Shown here: in pieces, positions 22,800 through 34,628 of the stretch
How positions within the stretch are numbered: the stretch's first letter is position 1
How the letters are laid out: every line of letters starts with the position of its first letter
Origin: Sycobia sp. Sy_11
Lineage: Eukaryota; Arthropoda; Insecta; Hymenoptera; Epichrysomallidae
DNA length: 64,000 bases
NCBI GenBank assembly: GCA_018907035.1
Contig: JACCIC010000151.1
Location: 248,001-312,000 of the forward strand
Direction: 5' to 3'
The notes under the pieces: generated by a model
Database searches by the model: none
What the model was told of the DNA's origin: nothing
The model's input: the letters and a program-made list of their open reading frames with translations, nothing else
Translations under genes and position numbers: made by a program

Positions 22800-24420
22800 C
22801 AATTTCAGTTAAGTGATCCTCCCAATTTCTTTGCTTTTTTCTAATATGTTGTAAGATCATAGTCTCGATTACTCGATTTGCTCTTTCCGGATTACACTGG
22901 GACATATACGGTAGTGTTTTACGATGTTGTATATCTGTTTTTGTTAACATCTCAGTAAATTCTTTTGATATAAACTCTCATCCATTATCTGAGATTATAC
23001 TTTTTGGACAACAAAATCTTAGATTACTTTTCTCGTTGACTGCATAGACAACAGATTTTCCTGTAGCTTTATATAATGCTTATAGTTCGATCCATTTCAT
23101 AAATTTGTCCTCCATTGCCAATAATCATATATTAAGTTTCGCAGGCCTTGGAAGTAGACATTGAACATTCATGGACAATAGTAATTTTTAGCTATTCATG
23201 ATAAGGTTTTAGCATCTCCCGAATGTTCTGCAAGTAGTTCATCATGAACTTCTTTCAAAATACGTCTCTCATCTTTTATCAGGACACATAGGTCAACAAT
23301 GGACACATAGGTCCATTGTTGATTTTCTGCTGTATAATTAATGTCGAGTATGTGCAGAATGTGTTTATACATTTGTCCGCTTATGATGCAAAAGTCTGAA
23401 AAGTTTTCTGGTTCCTTTTTTACATTCTTAAAGCATCTTTCGTATCCATCTTCGCTTTTTATATCACAGCTACTTCCAGAGGTTGTCTAGAGAAATATCT
23501 TGTATCTTCCATTAGGTTATCCGTCCTTGATCTGTGTTTGATCTCAAAACCATAATGACTTAGTTCAAGGGCCTAGCAAGACAACCAGACGGACTTTCTA
23601 TTTGGTTAAGCCACTTTGGTGTTTGGTGATCCGTCAAGACGATTAAATGATAACCTTCTAAATAATGTCGAAACTTCGAGATGTTTCATTTGACAGCGCA
23701 ACATTCTAATTCATTGGTTGAATAATTTTTCTCTGGAACAAAGAAAATTCTAATGTAAATACTCAGTTCGAAGGCGGTTTTGATTGATTATCTGTCTAAG
23801 ATACTTCAAAATGAAACGAGCAAATTTGCATTTATTCACGTTTAGTTTCAAGCACGCGGCTCGTAATCGGCGGAATACTTCTTGTAATAGTAAAATATGT
23901 TCTGGATACGTTCTTGATATACTTGCTTTACAATATCATCTAGGTGAGCGAAAGCAGGGGGGGGGGCTAATTTTGGTGTGATAACACGATCAAATTGATG
24001 CTAAAACGTTGCTGAGGATGACTATAATCCAAATGACATTATGTTAAATTCTAACTATCCTTTTCCTCGTACGGTAGATGCGATAATTCGACGACTTTCA
24101 GCTGTCACGGCTACTTGTCAATATCCATTTTTTTAGTCGATTCTAGATCACTACTTGAAACCTCGTAACTTATATAGTGTTGTGTTTGTTTGCGACAGTG
24201 GATACATATCTTTTTTAATCATCTGAATTACTTTTCTGATATTCATACTAAAACTTGCTTTTCCATCTTTCATTTTGACATTAACTACTAGTGAACTTAA
24301 CGGACTGATAGAAGGTCGTATTGTATTATCTTTTAGCATTTTATCAACTTCTCCGTTGATTAAATTTTGCGTCGCTGAATTTCGATGCCGATATTTCTGT
24401 TTGATTGAGTTTTAGTTTCT
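22800..24420 (-). pseudogene. Ty3/Gypsy-4 pol remnant (RT, RNase H, integrase)
   Basis: The minus strand shows the start of RT at 24151-24339 (PSISPLSSLVVNVKMKDGKA, then KKDMYPLSQ). RNase H-like text lies near 23560-23640 (VILTDHQTPKWLNQI). An integrase core lies near 22800-23060, with SIISDNG, EFISKEFTEML and NRVIETMILQHIRKKQ. Stops are frequent. The upstream side in this orientation is cut by mariner copy 2 at 24425. Only the RT entry, RNase H and integrase centre are recognisable, so this is an old, incomplete copy. Confidence 0.85.
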
Positions 24421-24424
24421 AGTA

Positions 24425-25708
24425 TTAGGAGTGTGAATAAGTCTTTCCCGTTTTTTGTAAGAGATGGCGCCACCAATACTGTGCGAGTATTCAATGGTTA
24501 CATATGTCATAATCAAAGTTTATTCATATGTCAACAATTCCATACTAACACATTAGTTAAAATTTTTTCGCATCATAAATTTTTGATATCGTGAAAATGT
24601 CGAAATTTGAGCCGAGTCGACGTCATTTGCGGGAGGTTTCACTTTATTGGTTCAATTTGAAGAAATCTGCTGCCGAGACGCATCGATTGCTTCAGGAGGC
24701 TTATGGAGAAGGTTATGTCGATGATTCAAGTGTTCGCGGATGGTTTCGACGCTTCAAAAGCGGTGATTTCGACGTGGAAGACAAGGAGCGTTCCGGGCGG
24801 CCGCAAATCTTTGAAGATCGAGAATTGGCGACTTTGCTTGATGAAGATTCTTGTCAAACGCAAGAAGAACTTACTGAAGCATTGGGAGTTGACCGAACAA
24901 CCATTTCCAAGCGTTTGAAAGCCATGGGAATGATTCAAAAGCAAGGAAATTGGGTGCCGTACGAACTGAAGCTGAGAGACGTCGAACGGCGTTTTTTCAC
25001 TTGCGAACAGCTGCTTCAGCGACATAAAAGAAAGGGTTTTCTGCATCGTATCGTGACTGGCGATGAAAAGTGGATACGTTACGATAATCCGAAGCGAAGA
25101 AAATCATAGGGACTACCCGGCCATGCATCATCATCGACGGCCAAGCCAAATATTCATGGCGCCAAGCTCATGCTCTGTATATGGTGGGACCAGCTAGGTG
25201 TGGTTTACTATGAGCTTCTGAAACCGAATGAAAGGATCACAGACGAGGTCTATCGACGACAATTGATGCGTTTGAGCCGCGCACTGCGAGAAAAACGGCC
25301 ACAATACTCCGACAGGCACGACAAAGTTATTTTGCAACATGACAATGCTCGCCCACATGTTGCACCGCCGGTGAAAACATACTTAGAAACGCTCAAATGG
25401 GAAGTCCTACCCTACCCGCCGTATAGTCCAGACGTTGCTCCGTCTGATTACCATCTCTTCAGATCGATGACGCATGGCCTGGCTGACCAGCACTTCCATT
25501 CCTACGAGGAAGCCAAAAAATGGGTGGATGACTGGATAGAGGCCAAACCGGTCGAATTTTTTCGCAACGGGATTCGTATGTTGCCAAAAAGATGGGAAAA
25601 AGTTGTAGCTAGCGATGGCCAATACTTTGAATAATTCATTTGTAACAATTTTTTCACAATAAAGGCTCAAAATTTGAAAAAACGGGAAAGACTTATTCAC
25701 ATACCTGA
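24425..25708 (+). mobile_element. mariner copy 2 (1284 bp)
   Basis: Same inverted repeats as copy 1: TTAGGAGTGTGAATAAGTC at the left and, in reverse complement, TCAGGTATGTGAATAAGTC at the right. TA flanks are at 24423-24424 and 25709-25710. It lies in opposite orientation to copies 1 and 3, inside the Gypsy-4 remnant. Confidence 0.95.
24591..25634 (+). pseudogene. mariner transposase with a single nonsense change
   Basis: Equivalent to the intact 347-codon genes of copies 1 and 3 but with TAG at 25107-25109, where the other copies have TGG (the Trp in KSWG). The frame is open before the stop (172 codons) and after it, through D251 and D286. The catalytic residues VTGDEKW, HDNARPH and APSDYH are unchanged. 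One G-to-A step therefore separates it from an uninterrupted frame, which points to a recent insertion. Confidence 0.95.
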
Positions 25709-25710
25709 TA

Positions 25711-26640
25711 TTATTTCGTGATATATTAACGGTGGCCATTTCACATTATCAAATTTGCTCATTTCGTTATTTATAACTGATTTTAATTGTTGCTCTTCCT
25801 GTTTTGTTAGATTTTTCAATCCCCTAGATTGTTCTATTCTACATAGTTGCTCCGTTTGGACTTTTTCTTTCTGGAGTATTTCCTGGCGGTTTGACTGTAA
25901 TTTTATATTTAAGTTACGGAAATCATCTTTTACTCATATTTTACTGCTCAGGCCGAACTGGATCCGGCGTTTGCCGTTTCCCGGAGTATGACAGTTACAG
26001 TCTCTGGTATAGATATTCTCTTTTCTGCAATATTAACAAAAAATCTTTGATCTATTTAGACATTTAAATCACGTCCTTTTTTTTTCATAAATAGTAGATA
26101 ACTTGCTTCTCGATGTATATTTATAATTTTCTGATACAGGAATATATCCAAAATTATTTGTCTTGCATACTTTTGATATATTTTCTTCCTTTTCCATCTG
26201 TTTTTTCGTTTGTAATAATTCTTATACTTTCTGAATTATATCGATAGTATTCTTAACACTGTTACAGCTAGTATGGAGATGATATTCTGCTTTCATGTTG
26301 TAAAAGTCATGTGAAGCCTCCACGTCTTCACATGAACGTAAAGAGGCAGAGGCAATTACGTATACTTTTCTACTTTTAATTATTGTCTTGCATTTGTCTA
26401 TCAAGATGCTTCAGTTCACTAGGTGGCAGATAAAATTTATAGCGTAATTTCTATGCCAAGGCTGAGCATCTCTCCTCAGTAACTCAAGAAAACCTGCGAG
26501 AATTTGTTGTCCGAGAGACGATACGCACGTTGCATTCCGTACACTCTTTCTAGACACGAATATAAATCTTTCCCTTCAAAATAACATCCCCACGTTTTCA
26601 TCTGATCTAATATTTTGCCGTCTTTCGGATGGACGGCCGG
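25711..26640 (-). other. continuation of the Gypsy-4 remnant, unassigned
   Basis: On the minus strand the text next to the mariner is charged and helix-forming (RQEILQKEKVQTEQLCRIEQ near 25800-25880) with scattered stops, followed by other open pieces to about 26640. Position suggests the region upstream of the Gypsy-4 RT, but no gag or protease motif was found. Confidence 0.35.
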
Positions 26641-26664
26641 GAAGGTTTTGCTGTGTGTTTGATA

Positions 26665-27110
26665 GGATTGGAAGGGAATCATCCACTATGAGCTGCTCCC
26701 ATATGACCAGATCCTTAATTCTACCATCTACTATGAACAGCTGGACTGCTTGAAGCAGGCTATCGACCAGAAGCGTCCACAATTGGCCAGCAGGAAGGGT
26801 GTATTGCTTCACCAGGACAGCGCCAGACCACACACTTCGTTGATGATTCGTCAGAAGCTAAGGGAGTTCGGATGGGAGGTTATATAGCATCCACCATATA
26901 GCCCTGACAGAGCGCCAAGTGATTACCACTTATTCCTCTCCATGTCGAACGCGCTTGGTGGTGTATAGTTGGACTCAAAAGAGGCTTGTAAAAAGTGGCT
27001 GTCCAAGTTCTTCGCAAATAAGGAGAGGACTTTCTACAAGAGGGATATTATGAACTTGCCGTCTAGATAGAAACAGATTATCGAACAAAACGGCGCATAT
27101 TTGAAGTAAA
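26665..27110 (+). pseudogene. mariner transposase C-terminal fragment, second subfamily
   Basis: The plus strand reads IIHYELLPYDQILNSTIYYE, then KGVLLHQDSARPHTS (second catalytic Asp), then HPPYSPDRAPSDYHLFLSM (third catalytic Asp) and ends IEQNGAYLK followed by a stop. This is the C-terminal half of a mariner of the cecropia type by its wording, distinct from the mauritiana-like copies. Internal stops (at WEVI*H, GGV*L and PSR*K) and the missing first Asp show it is dead. No inverted repeats were found. Confidence 0.88.
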
Positions 27111-27520
27111 TCCGACCACTGTAACACTTTTTATAAAGCATTGACTGAAGAGCAGAAAAGTGGAAGGGAGATATTTTTCAACCTAATATATTCGTATTTT
27201 CTTAAAATTTTAAGTTCGCTGCGTGGCAATGATCGGGTTGCGGGATCAGACTACGAAAACATATACATACTTAAAGAATTTATTCATCGACATCAGTGAA
27301 TCCCTTTTATTACACCAGTTGTCAAACTTTTAAGAAAATAGGTGTACATACGCATTTTCTTTAAATTTTGAGTTTCAAACTTAATAATAAGACTAAAAGT
27401 TAATATAAAAAATTGCACTTTCTGCAAATTAATTTTGCAATAATATTAATGAAATTGTTATATAATAAATTTTATTTCATTACTATTTAGATTATATCAT
27501 GCAACTTACTAAAGAATATA

Positions 27521-28806
27521 TCAGGTATGTGAATAAGTCTTTCCCGTTTTTTTTCAAATTTTGAGCCTTTATTGTGAAAAAATGGTTACAAATGAATTAT
27601 TGAAAGTATTGGCTATCGCTAGCTACAACTTTTTCCCATCTTTCTGGCAACATACGAATCCCGTTGCGAAAAAATTCGACCGGTTTGGCCTCTATCCAGT
27701 CATCCACCCATTTTTTGGCTTCCTCGTAGGAATGGAAGTGCTGGTCAGCCAGGCCATGCGTCATCGATCTGAAGAGATGGTAATCAGACGGAGCAACGTC
27801 TGGACTATACGGCGGGTGGGGTAGGACTTCCCATTTGAGCGTTTCTAAGTATGTTTTCACCGGCGGTGCAACATGTGGGCGAGCATTGTCATGTTGCAAA
27901 ATAACTTTGTCGTGCCTGTCGGAGTATGGTGGCCGTTTTTCTCGCAGTGCGCGGCTCAAACGCATCAATTGTCGTCGATAGACCTTGCCTGTGATCCTTT
28001 CATTCGGTTTCAGAAGCTCATAGTAAACCACACCTAGCTGGTCCCACCATATACAGAGCATGAGCTTGGCGCCATGAATATTTGGCTTGGCCGTCCATGA
28101 TGATGCATAGCCGGGTAGTCCCCATGATTTTCTTCGCTTCGGATTATCGTAACGTATCCACTTTTCATCGCCAGTCACGATACGATGCAGAAAACCCTTT
28201 CTTTTATGTCGCTGAAGCAGCTGTTCGCAAGTGAAAAAACGCCGTTCGACGTCTCTCAGCTTCAGTTCGTACGGCACCCAATTTCCTTGCTTTTGGATCA
28301 TTCTCATAGCTTTCAAACGCTTGGAAATGGTTGTTCGGTCAACTCCCAATGCTTCAGCAAGTTCTTCTTGCGTTTGACAAGAATCTTCATCAAGCAAAGT
28401 CGCCAATTCTCGATCTTCAAAGATTTGCGGCCGCCCGGAACGCTCCTTGTCTTCCACGTCGAAATCACCGCTTTTGAAGCGTCGAAACCATCCGCGAACA
28501 CTTGAATCATCGACACAACCTTCTCCATAAGCCTCCTGAAGCAATCGATGCGTCTCGGCAGCAGATTTCTTCAAATTGAACCAATAAAGTGAAACTTCCC
28601 GCAAATGACGTCGACTCGGCTCAAATTTCGACTTTTTCACGATATCAAAAATTCATGATGCGAAACAATTTTAACTAATGTGTTAGTATGGAATTGTTGA
28701 CATATGAATAAGCTTTGATTATGACATATGTAACCATTGAATACTCGCACAGTATTGGTGGCGCCATCTCTTACAAAAAACGGGAAAGACTTATTCACAC
28801 TCCTAA
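27521..28806 (-). mobile_element. mariner copy 3 (1286 bp, complete)
   Basis: Ends are the same as in copies 1 and 2 (TCAGGTATGTG at the left, TTAGGAGTGTG reading inward from the right), with TA at 27519-27520 and 28807-28808. It is inserted in a family F repeat. Confidence 0.96.
27597..28640 (-). CDS. mariner transposase, mauritiana-like, intact
   Basis: An uninterrupted 347-residue transposase that differs from copy 1 at only a handful of residues: K for M at position 3, C for Y at 42, R for G at 113, and Y for H and W for S near 178-182. All DDD residues (158, 251, 286), WVPYEL and YSPDVAPSDYHLF are retained. It would act on the mariner inverted repeats. Two intact genes in one window suggest the family has moved recently. 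Confidence 0.95.
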   Translation of the reverse strand: MKKSKFEPSRRHLREVSLYWFNLKKSAAETHRLLQEAYGEGCVDDSSVRGWFRRFKSGDFDVEDKERSGRPQIFEDRELATLLDEDSCQTQEELAEALGVDRTTISKRLKAMRMIQKQGNWVPYELKLRDVERRFFTCEQLLQRHKRKGFLHRIVTGDEKWIRYDNPKRRKSWGLPGYASSWTAKPNIHGAKLMLCIWWDQLGVVYYELLKPNERITGKVYRRQLMRLSRALREKRPPYSDRHDKVILQHDNARPHVAPPVKTYLETLKWEVLPHPPYSPDVAPSDYHLFRSMTHGLADQHFHSYEEAKKWVDDWIEAKPVEFFRNGIRMLPERWEKVVASDSQYFQ

Positions 28807-29110
28807 TACTTTACACTATTTTACTATCGCACTGAGACATAAATTTGTATAAATTCAAATAAATCGATTTCGTATTTATTTGAATCAAAAATATATTTAT
28901 TTAAAGTAAATTAAAGTCACTGAAATTCATTTAATAGTGATTAAAATACAACAAATATTTATGTAAATTTTTATTTATTTAAAAAAAAACATGCATATTT
29001 ACAACGAATAAATATTTTGTAATTTGGAACAAACCATGTATTTATTACAAACAATTAAGCTTATTTGAATAGAAAAAAATATTTATTACATTATTAAGTA
29101 GTTAATTGAT

Positions 29111-29670
29111 GGTTTTCTTTACTCATAATATAATTTTAATTGGGTAAAACTTATAATTAATTAAACAAACCACCAATCTTAGAGTTAACTATTGCATATT
29201 ACATATTATTACATATTACTGTATTTCTTATTGTAAATAGAAAATCATAGTAAGGAATAATAAAGAATTATTTTAGCTGGTATTTGAAATTTCTATATAT
29301 TATAATTTAAAAATTATTTAAAAATTACTGCAATTATAGGTTTTATTTATCTTAGATATATGACTTCTTTTTATTTACATTATGAGATCATCACATTGAA
29401 TTTTCTCTTTTCTCTAGGAAAATGTGTTTTATAAAATTTCAGATTTTAATTAATTTATTGAGTATATGGGAAGTTTATTAAATTTTTTTTGTTGTTTCGA
29501 ATTAGAGGCTGTTTTGGATTATTTCATAATTACGAAGCCCAATATTTATTATTAAGTTCACTATTCATCACCATGTTTATCACTATTTTTAACAATGATG
29601 ACTATATAGTTGTAATACAAAATTTATTCGTAAGAAACGCTAAAGTGTTTTGGAGAATCATCAGGCTAAA
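29111..29670. other. A+T-rich non-coding stretch
   Basis: No gene or named element seen. Sequence lies between two family F segments of opposite orientation and may be the interior of that element. Confidence 0.5.
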
Positions 29671-29679
29671 AATTAAATA

Positions 29680-29866
29680 GTTTCATTAAAAGATTTATTT
29701 ATTTAAATTTAATATTATAATTTTTATACTTCATTCAACAAAATCGAAGAAATGTTTATTTAATAACTTGTTGGGTATACTTAAATAAATATATTTCACA
29801 TTCTGATAAAGCTATTGAATTTTTCGAATTGAATAGCTTTTACAAAAATTGAATATATTTTTAAAT

Positions 29867-29914
<48 letters not shown>

Positions 29915-30245
29915 GGCTCCTCATCAGGGACTCTGGAGGAGCCGTAGCGAGCTCGAAACGTTGGACAAGTCTTCAATTAGCTAAGGGTGTTGGGGACAGT
30001 CAGACTGCACTTTACTAACAAAGAATTTTTTCAGCTAATATTTTATTTTCAGATTAGTCTACGGGGGTGAATGTAAACAAGGACAGTCTGACTGTCATTA
30101 TAATTTTAATTTAATTTTTAATTTAATTTTTATTTTTAATTTTTATTTTATTTTTTTATTTATTTTTATTTTTATTTTTATTTTTTATTTTTATTTTTAT
30201 TTTATTTTTATTGAATTGATTGGACTGTAAGACCAATAAAAAAAA
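29680..30245 (+). repeat. direct repeat DR1: family F segment plus PLE fragment
   Basis: This block matches 36474-37055 closely in the same orientation. It opens AATTAAATAGTTTCATTAAAA, passes a (TA)n tract at about 29872-29912, and then enters a Penelope-like 3' region (29914 onward: TACGGCTCCTCATCAGGGAC, CTACGGGGGTGAATGTAAAC, GACAGTCTGACTGTCAT). It ends with a T/A-rich run and GATTGGACTGTAAGACC. The PLE part begins with the reverse complement of the hammerhead-like core joined to a forward copy. Confidence 0.8.
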
Positions 30246-30249
30246 ATAA

Positions 30250-30530
30250 TAAAAAAATATTTATTAATTTAATTTTCTATTTTTGCCGCCTTATTTTTAC
30301 GTTCGACGTGTTCATTTTCCATTTCTGTGGACAAAAGAAAAGTAAAATATAAATGTAAGTTTATTTTACTTTTTTACATTAGATTTTGTCGTTTATTTTT
30401 ATTTATAAATCGCGTCGAAATTTTCCCCGCTCGCCGAGTGTGCCTGAGACTTGTCGCAGGCTATCGCGCCGACTACAGTCCCCCTTGTGAAGCCACTTGC
30501 AAGGCTGGCGGCATACTGAGATTTTACAAT
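30250..30530. other. non-coding stretch before the triplication
   Basis: A+T-rich to about 30410, then a G+C-rich 120 bp (GCCGAGTGTGCCTGAGAC and onward) leading into the first tandem unit. Not identified. Confidence 0.5.
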
Positions 30531-31895
30531 CCCGGCTGTACTTGAAAACCGCAAGAAATTCAGGTCCCCCACTTTCGGATGTACGTCCCCTTTACCGCGC
30601 CGCACCGCGCTTCGCTCTGTCGCACAGCGCCTTCGCCACTTCACTCGACTTCGCGAATTGATTTGCAAATTTCGACAAGCGTCGCCTCCCACCCCGCTGA
30701 AGCGCTCGCTCACCCCGCGGTGCTTACTTTTGCGCGGCTATGTAATTATTATATGCGTCTGAAATAATCACAAGTATATAATACACGTATTGTATTACGT
30801 ATTTAATCTAATATTAATTTGTTTGCACGTGCTTTTGTTTATTTTCTTTAATACATAGTTTCGTAATGCACTTGTCGCAGTGTATTTCTTTTAATCGAAC
30901 AAATATTTGTTCAAATTATATTTATTCGAATCAAAAATATATATGTTTGAAGAGAGTGAATATTTTGTAATAATTCTGAATAAACTATGTTTTTCTAACT
31001 AATTATTAGGTTTATTTGAATAAAAAAATATATCTATTACATTATACTAAATTAATTAAAAGTAATATATATTGGATGTAAAAATAAGTTTCCACGGTTT
31101 TTTATAAAAAAATATGAATTTATTGTAAAAAAAAGGTACAAATAATGTTATTCAAAATATTGCCCATCACTTTCTACTAATTTTGACGATCTTTCGGGCA
31201 GCAAATGGATACCTCGTCTAAAAAATTGCTCATCTTTTGAGGCGATTCACGAATCCAGCCATTTCTTCAATTCCTCGTAAGAAGTGAAGTGCTGCACAGT
31301 CAGACCATGAGTCGGTGGTAGTCTGAAGGAGCAATATCTGGTGAATTCGGCAGATGGGGTAGGACGTCTCAATACAGTGCTTCTTACGTTTCCTTTACGA
31401 TTTTTGCAACATGTGACCGAGTGTTGTCATGCTGAAAAATGATTTTATCGTGCTTCTTGTCATATTGTTGATTTTTAGTCTTCAATGCTCGACTCAATTG
31501 CATCAGCTGTTGTTGGTAATGTTCCCCGGTGATGGTTCCATTGTATTGGAGTAGTTCGTAATAGATTACTCTAAGCTGATCCCACCAACTGCACAGCATT
31601 AGCCTCTTGCCAAGAATGTTTGGCTTGGCAATCAAAGAAGACGCATACCCGGGCTTACCCCATGACTACTTACGCTTTGGGTTGTCGTAGTGAATCCACT
31701 TTTCGTCTCCTGTCAGGATTCGATGTAGAAATCCTTTGCGATTTTTCCTTTTCAGCAATTGTTCGCAAGCGAATAAACGAAGCTCGACGTTTCTTAACTT
31801 CAGTTCGTTTTTTTGCGTTTGGCACGGATCTTCCTCTAGTAAAGCTTCCAATTTTGTGTCACCCTGCACTTTGGGCCTTCCACGGCGTGTTTTGT
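30531..31895 (+). repeat. tandem unit 1 of 3 (1365 bp)
   Basis: Contains a 230-bp G+C-rich block (30541-30770), about 300 bp of A+T-rich sequence with a family F segment (30890-31060), and the 3' half of a mariner in minus orientation (31072-31895). The right junction runs from mariner text directly into the start of unit 2 (GTTTTGTCCCGGCTGTAC at 31891). Confidence 0.95.
31072..31895 (-). pseudogene. mariner-2 transposase, C-terminal half (unit 1)
   Basis: Starts at the inverted repeat TTGGATGTAAAAATAAGTT after a TA. On the minus strand it retains TGDEKWIHYDNPKRK, HDNTRSH and SPDIAPSDYH, the three catalytic Asp contexts, and ends SDGQYFE-like before the stop. It is cut at 31895 where the tandem unit ends, so the N-terminus is absent. 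A stop follows KRK and further stops follow. The identical truncated piece recurs at 32437-33261. Confidence 0.88.
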
Positions 31896-33261
31896 CCCGG
31901 CTGTACTTGAAAACCGCAAGAAATTCAGGTCCCCCACTTTCGGATGTACGTCCCCTTTACCGCGCCGCACCGCGCTTCGCTCTGTCGCACAGCGCCTTCG
32001 CCACTTCACTCGACTTCGCGAATTGATTTGCAAATTTCGACAAGCGTCGCCTCCCACCCCGCTGAAGCGCTCGCTCACCCCGCGGTGCTTACTTTTGCGC
32101 GGCTATGTAATTATTATATGCGTCTGAAATAATCACAAGTATATAATACACGTATTGTATTACGTATTTAATCTAATATTAATTTGTTTGCACGTGCTTT
32201 TGTTTATTTTCTTTAATACATAGTTTCGTAATGCACTTGTCGCAGTGTATTTCTTTTAATCGAACAAATATTTGTTCAAATTATATTTATTCGAATCAAA
32301 AATATATATGTTTGAAGAGAGTGAATATTTTGTAATAATTCTGAATAAACTATGTTTTTCTAACTAATTATTAGGTTTATTTGAATAAAAAAATATATCT
32401 ATTACATTATACTAAATTAATTAAAAGTAATATATATTGGATGTAAAAATAAGTTTCCACGGTTTTTTATAAAAAAATATGAATTTATTGTAAAAAAAAG
32501 GTACAAATAATGTTATTCAAAATATTGCCCATCACTTTCTACTAATTTTGACGATCTTTCGGGCAGCAAATGGATACCTCGTCTAAAAAATTGCTCATCT
32601 TTTGAGGCGATTCACGAATCCAGCCATTTCTTCAATTCCTCGTAAGAAGTGAAGTGCTGCACAGTCAGACCATGAGTCGGTGGTAGTCTGAAGGAGCAAT
32701 ATCTGGTGAATTCGGCAGATGGGGTAGGACGTCTCAATACAGTGCTTCTTACGTTTCCTTTACGATTTTTGCAACATGTGACCGAGTGTTGTCATGCTGA
32801 AAAATGATTTTATCGTGCTTCTTGTCATATTGTTGATTTTTAGTCTTCAATGCTCGACTCAATTGCATCAGCTGTTGTTGGTAATGTTCCCCGGTGATGG
32901 TTCCATTGTATTGGAGTAGTTCGTAATAGATTACTCTAAGCTGATCCCACCAACTGCACAGCATTAGCCTCTTGCCAAGAATGTTTGGCTTGGCAATCAA
33001 AGAAGACGCATACCCGGGCTTACCCCATGACTACTTACGCTTTGGGTTGTCGTAGTGAATCCACTTTTCGTCTCCTGTCAGGATTCGATGTAGAAATCCT
33101 TTGCGATTTTTCCTTTTCAGCAATTGTTCGCAAGCGAATAAACGAAGCTCGACGTTTCTTAACTTCAGTTCGTTTTTTTTGCGTTTGGCACGGATCTTCC
33201 TCTAGTAAAGCTTCCAATTTTGTGTCACCCTGCACTTTGGGCCTTCCACGGCGTGTTTTGT
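31896..33261 (+). repeat. tandem unit 2 of 3 (1366 bp)
   Basis: As far as I can see identical to unit 1 except for extra T in a homopolymer near 33172-33180. Confidence 0.95.
32437..33261 (-). pseudogene. mariner-2 transposase, C-terminal half (unit 2)
   Basis: Copy of 31072-31895 with one extra base, which shifts the frame just after CQTQKK. Same truncation, same internal stop after KRK. Confidence 0.88.
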
Positions 33262-34628
33262 CCCGGCTGTACTTGAAAACCGCAAGAAATTCAGGTCCCC
33301 CACTTTCGGATGTACGTCCCCTTTACCGCGCCGCACCGCGCTTCGCTCTGTCGCACAGCGCCTTCGCCACTTCACTCGACTTCGCGAATTGATTTGCAAA
33401 TTTCGACAAGCGTCGCCTCCCACCCCGCTGAAGCGCTCGCTCACCCCGCGGTGCTTACTTTTGCGCGGCTATGTAATTATTATATGCGTCTGAAATAATC
33501 ACAAGTATATAATACACGTATTGTATTACGTATTTAATCTAATATTAATTTGTTTGCACGTGCTTTTGTTTATTTTCTTTAATACATAGTTTCGTAATGC
33601 ACTTGTCGCAGTGTATTTCTTTTAATCGAACAAATATTTGTTCAAATTATATTTATTCGAATCAAAAATATATATGTTTGAAGAGAGTGAATATTTTGTA
33701 ATAATTCTGAATAAACTATGTTTTTCTAACTAATTATTAGGTTTATTTGAATAAAAAAATATATCTATTACATTATACTAAATTAATTAAAAGTAATATA
33801 TATTGGATGTAAAAATAAGTTTCCACGGTTTTTTATAAAAAAATATGAATTTATTGTAAAAAAAAGGTACAAATAATGTTATTCAAAATATTGCCCATCA
33901 CTTTCTACTAATTTTGACGATCTTTCGGGCAGCAAATGGATACCTCGTCTAAAAAATTGCTCATCTTTTGAGGCGATTCACGAATCCAGCCATTTCTTCA
34001 ATTCCTCGTAAGAAGTGAAGTGCTGCACAGTCAGACCATGAGTCGGTGGTAGTCTGAAGGAGCAATATCTGGTGAATTCGGCAGATGGGGTAGGACGTCT
34101 CAATACAGTGCTTCTTACGTTTCCTTTACGATTTTTGCAACATGTGACCGAGTGTTGTCATGCTGAAAAATGATTTTATCGTGCTTCTTGTCATATTGTT
34201 GATTTTTAGTCTTCAATGCTCGACTCAATTGCATCAGCTGTTGTTGGTAATGTTCCCCGGTGATGGTTCCATTGTATTGGAGTAGTTCGTAATAGATTAC
34301 TCTAAGCTGATCCCACCAACTGCACAGCATTAGCCTCTTGCCAAGAATGTTTGGCTTGGCAATCAAAGAAGACGCATACCCGGGCTTACCCCATGACTAC
34401 TTACGCTTTGGGTTGTCGTAGTGAATCCACTTTTCGTCTCCTGTCAGGATTCGATGTAGAAATCCTTTGCGATTTTTCCTTTTCAGCAATTGTTCGCAAG
34501 CGAATAAACGAAGCTCGACGTTTCTTAACTTCAGTTCGTTTTTTTGCGTTTGGCACGGATCTTCCTCTAGTAAAGCTTCCAATTTTGTGTCACCCTGCAC
34601 TTTGGGCCTTCCACGGCGTGTTTTGTCC
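33262..34628 (+). repeat. tandem unit 3 of 3, continuing into the complete mariner
   Basis: Matches units 1 and 2 up to GTTTTGTCC at 34628 and then continues with the rest of the mariner instead of restarting. It is therefore the unit from which the others were most likely derived on the right side. Confidence 0.93.

Larger units (their letters stand above)
27195..29110 (-). repeat. family F end segment, locus A left side (split by mariner copy 3)
   Basis: Sequence 27195-27518 and 28919-29110 is the reverse complement, with divergence, of 61640-61130. Shared landmarks include AATTTTAAG, TGCTGCGTGGC-like, CCCTTTTATT-like, TTAAGAAAATAGGT and AATACAACAAATATTT. The copy is interrupted by mariner copy 3 and by about 110 bp (28809-28918) not seen in the other copy. 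It has no coding potential. Confidence 0.7.

Noticed and set aside
30579..30767. 62-codon open frame repeated at 31944 and 33310
   Set aside because: The repetition comes from the tandem triplication, not from selection; the opposite strand is also open because the block is G+C-rich, and no domain is visible.
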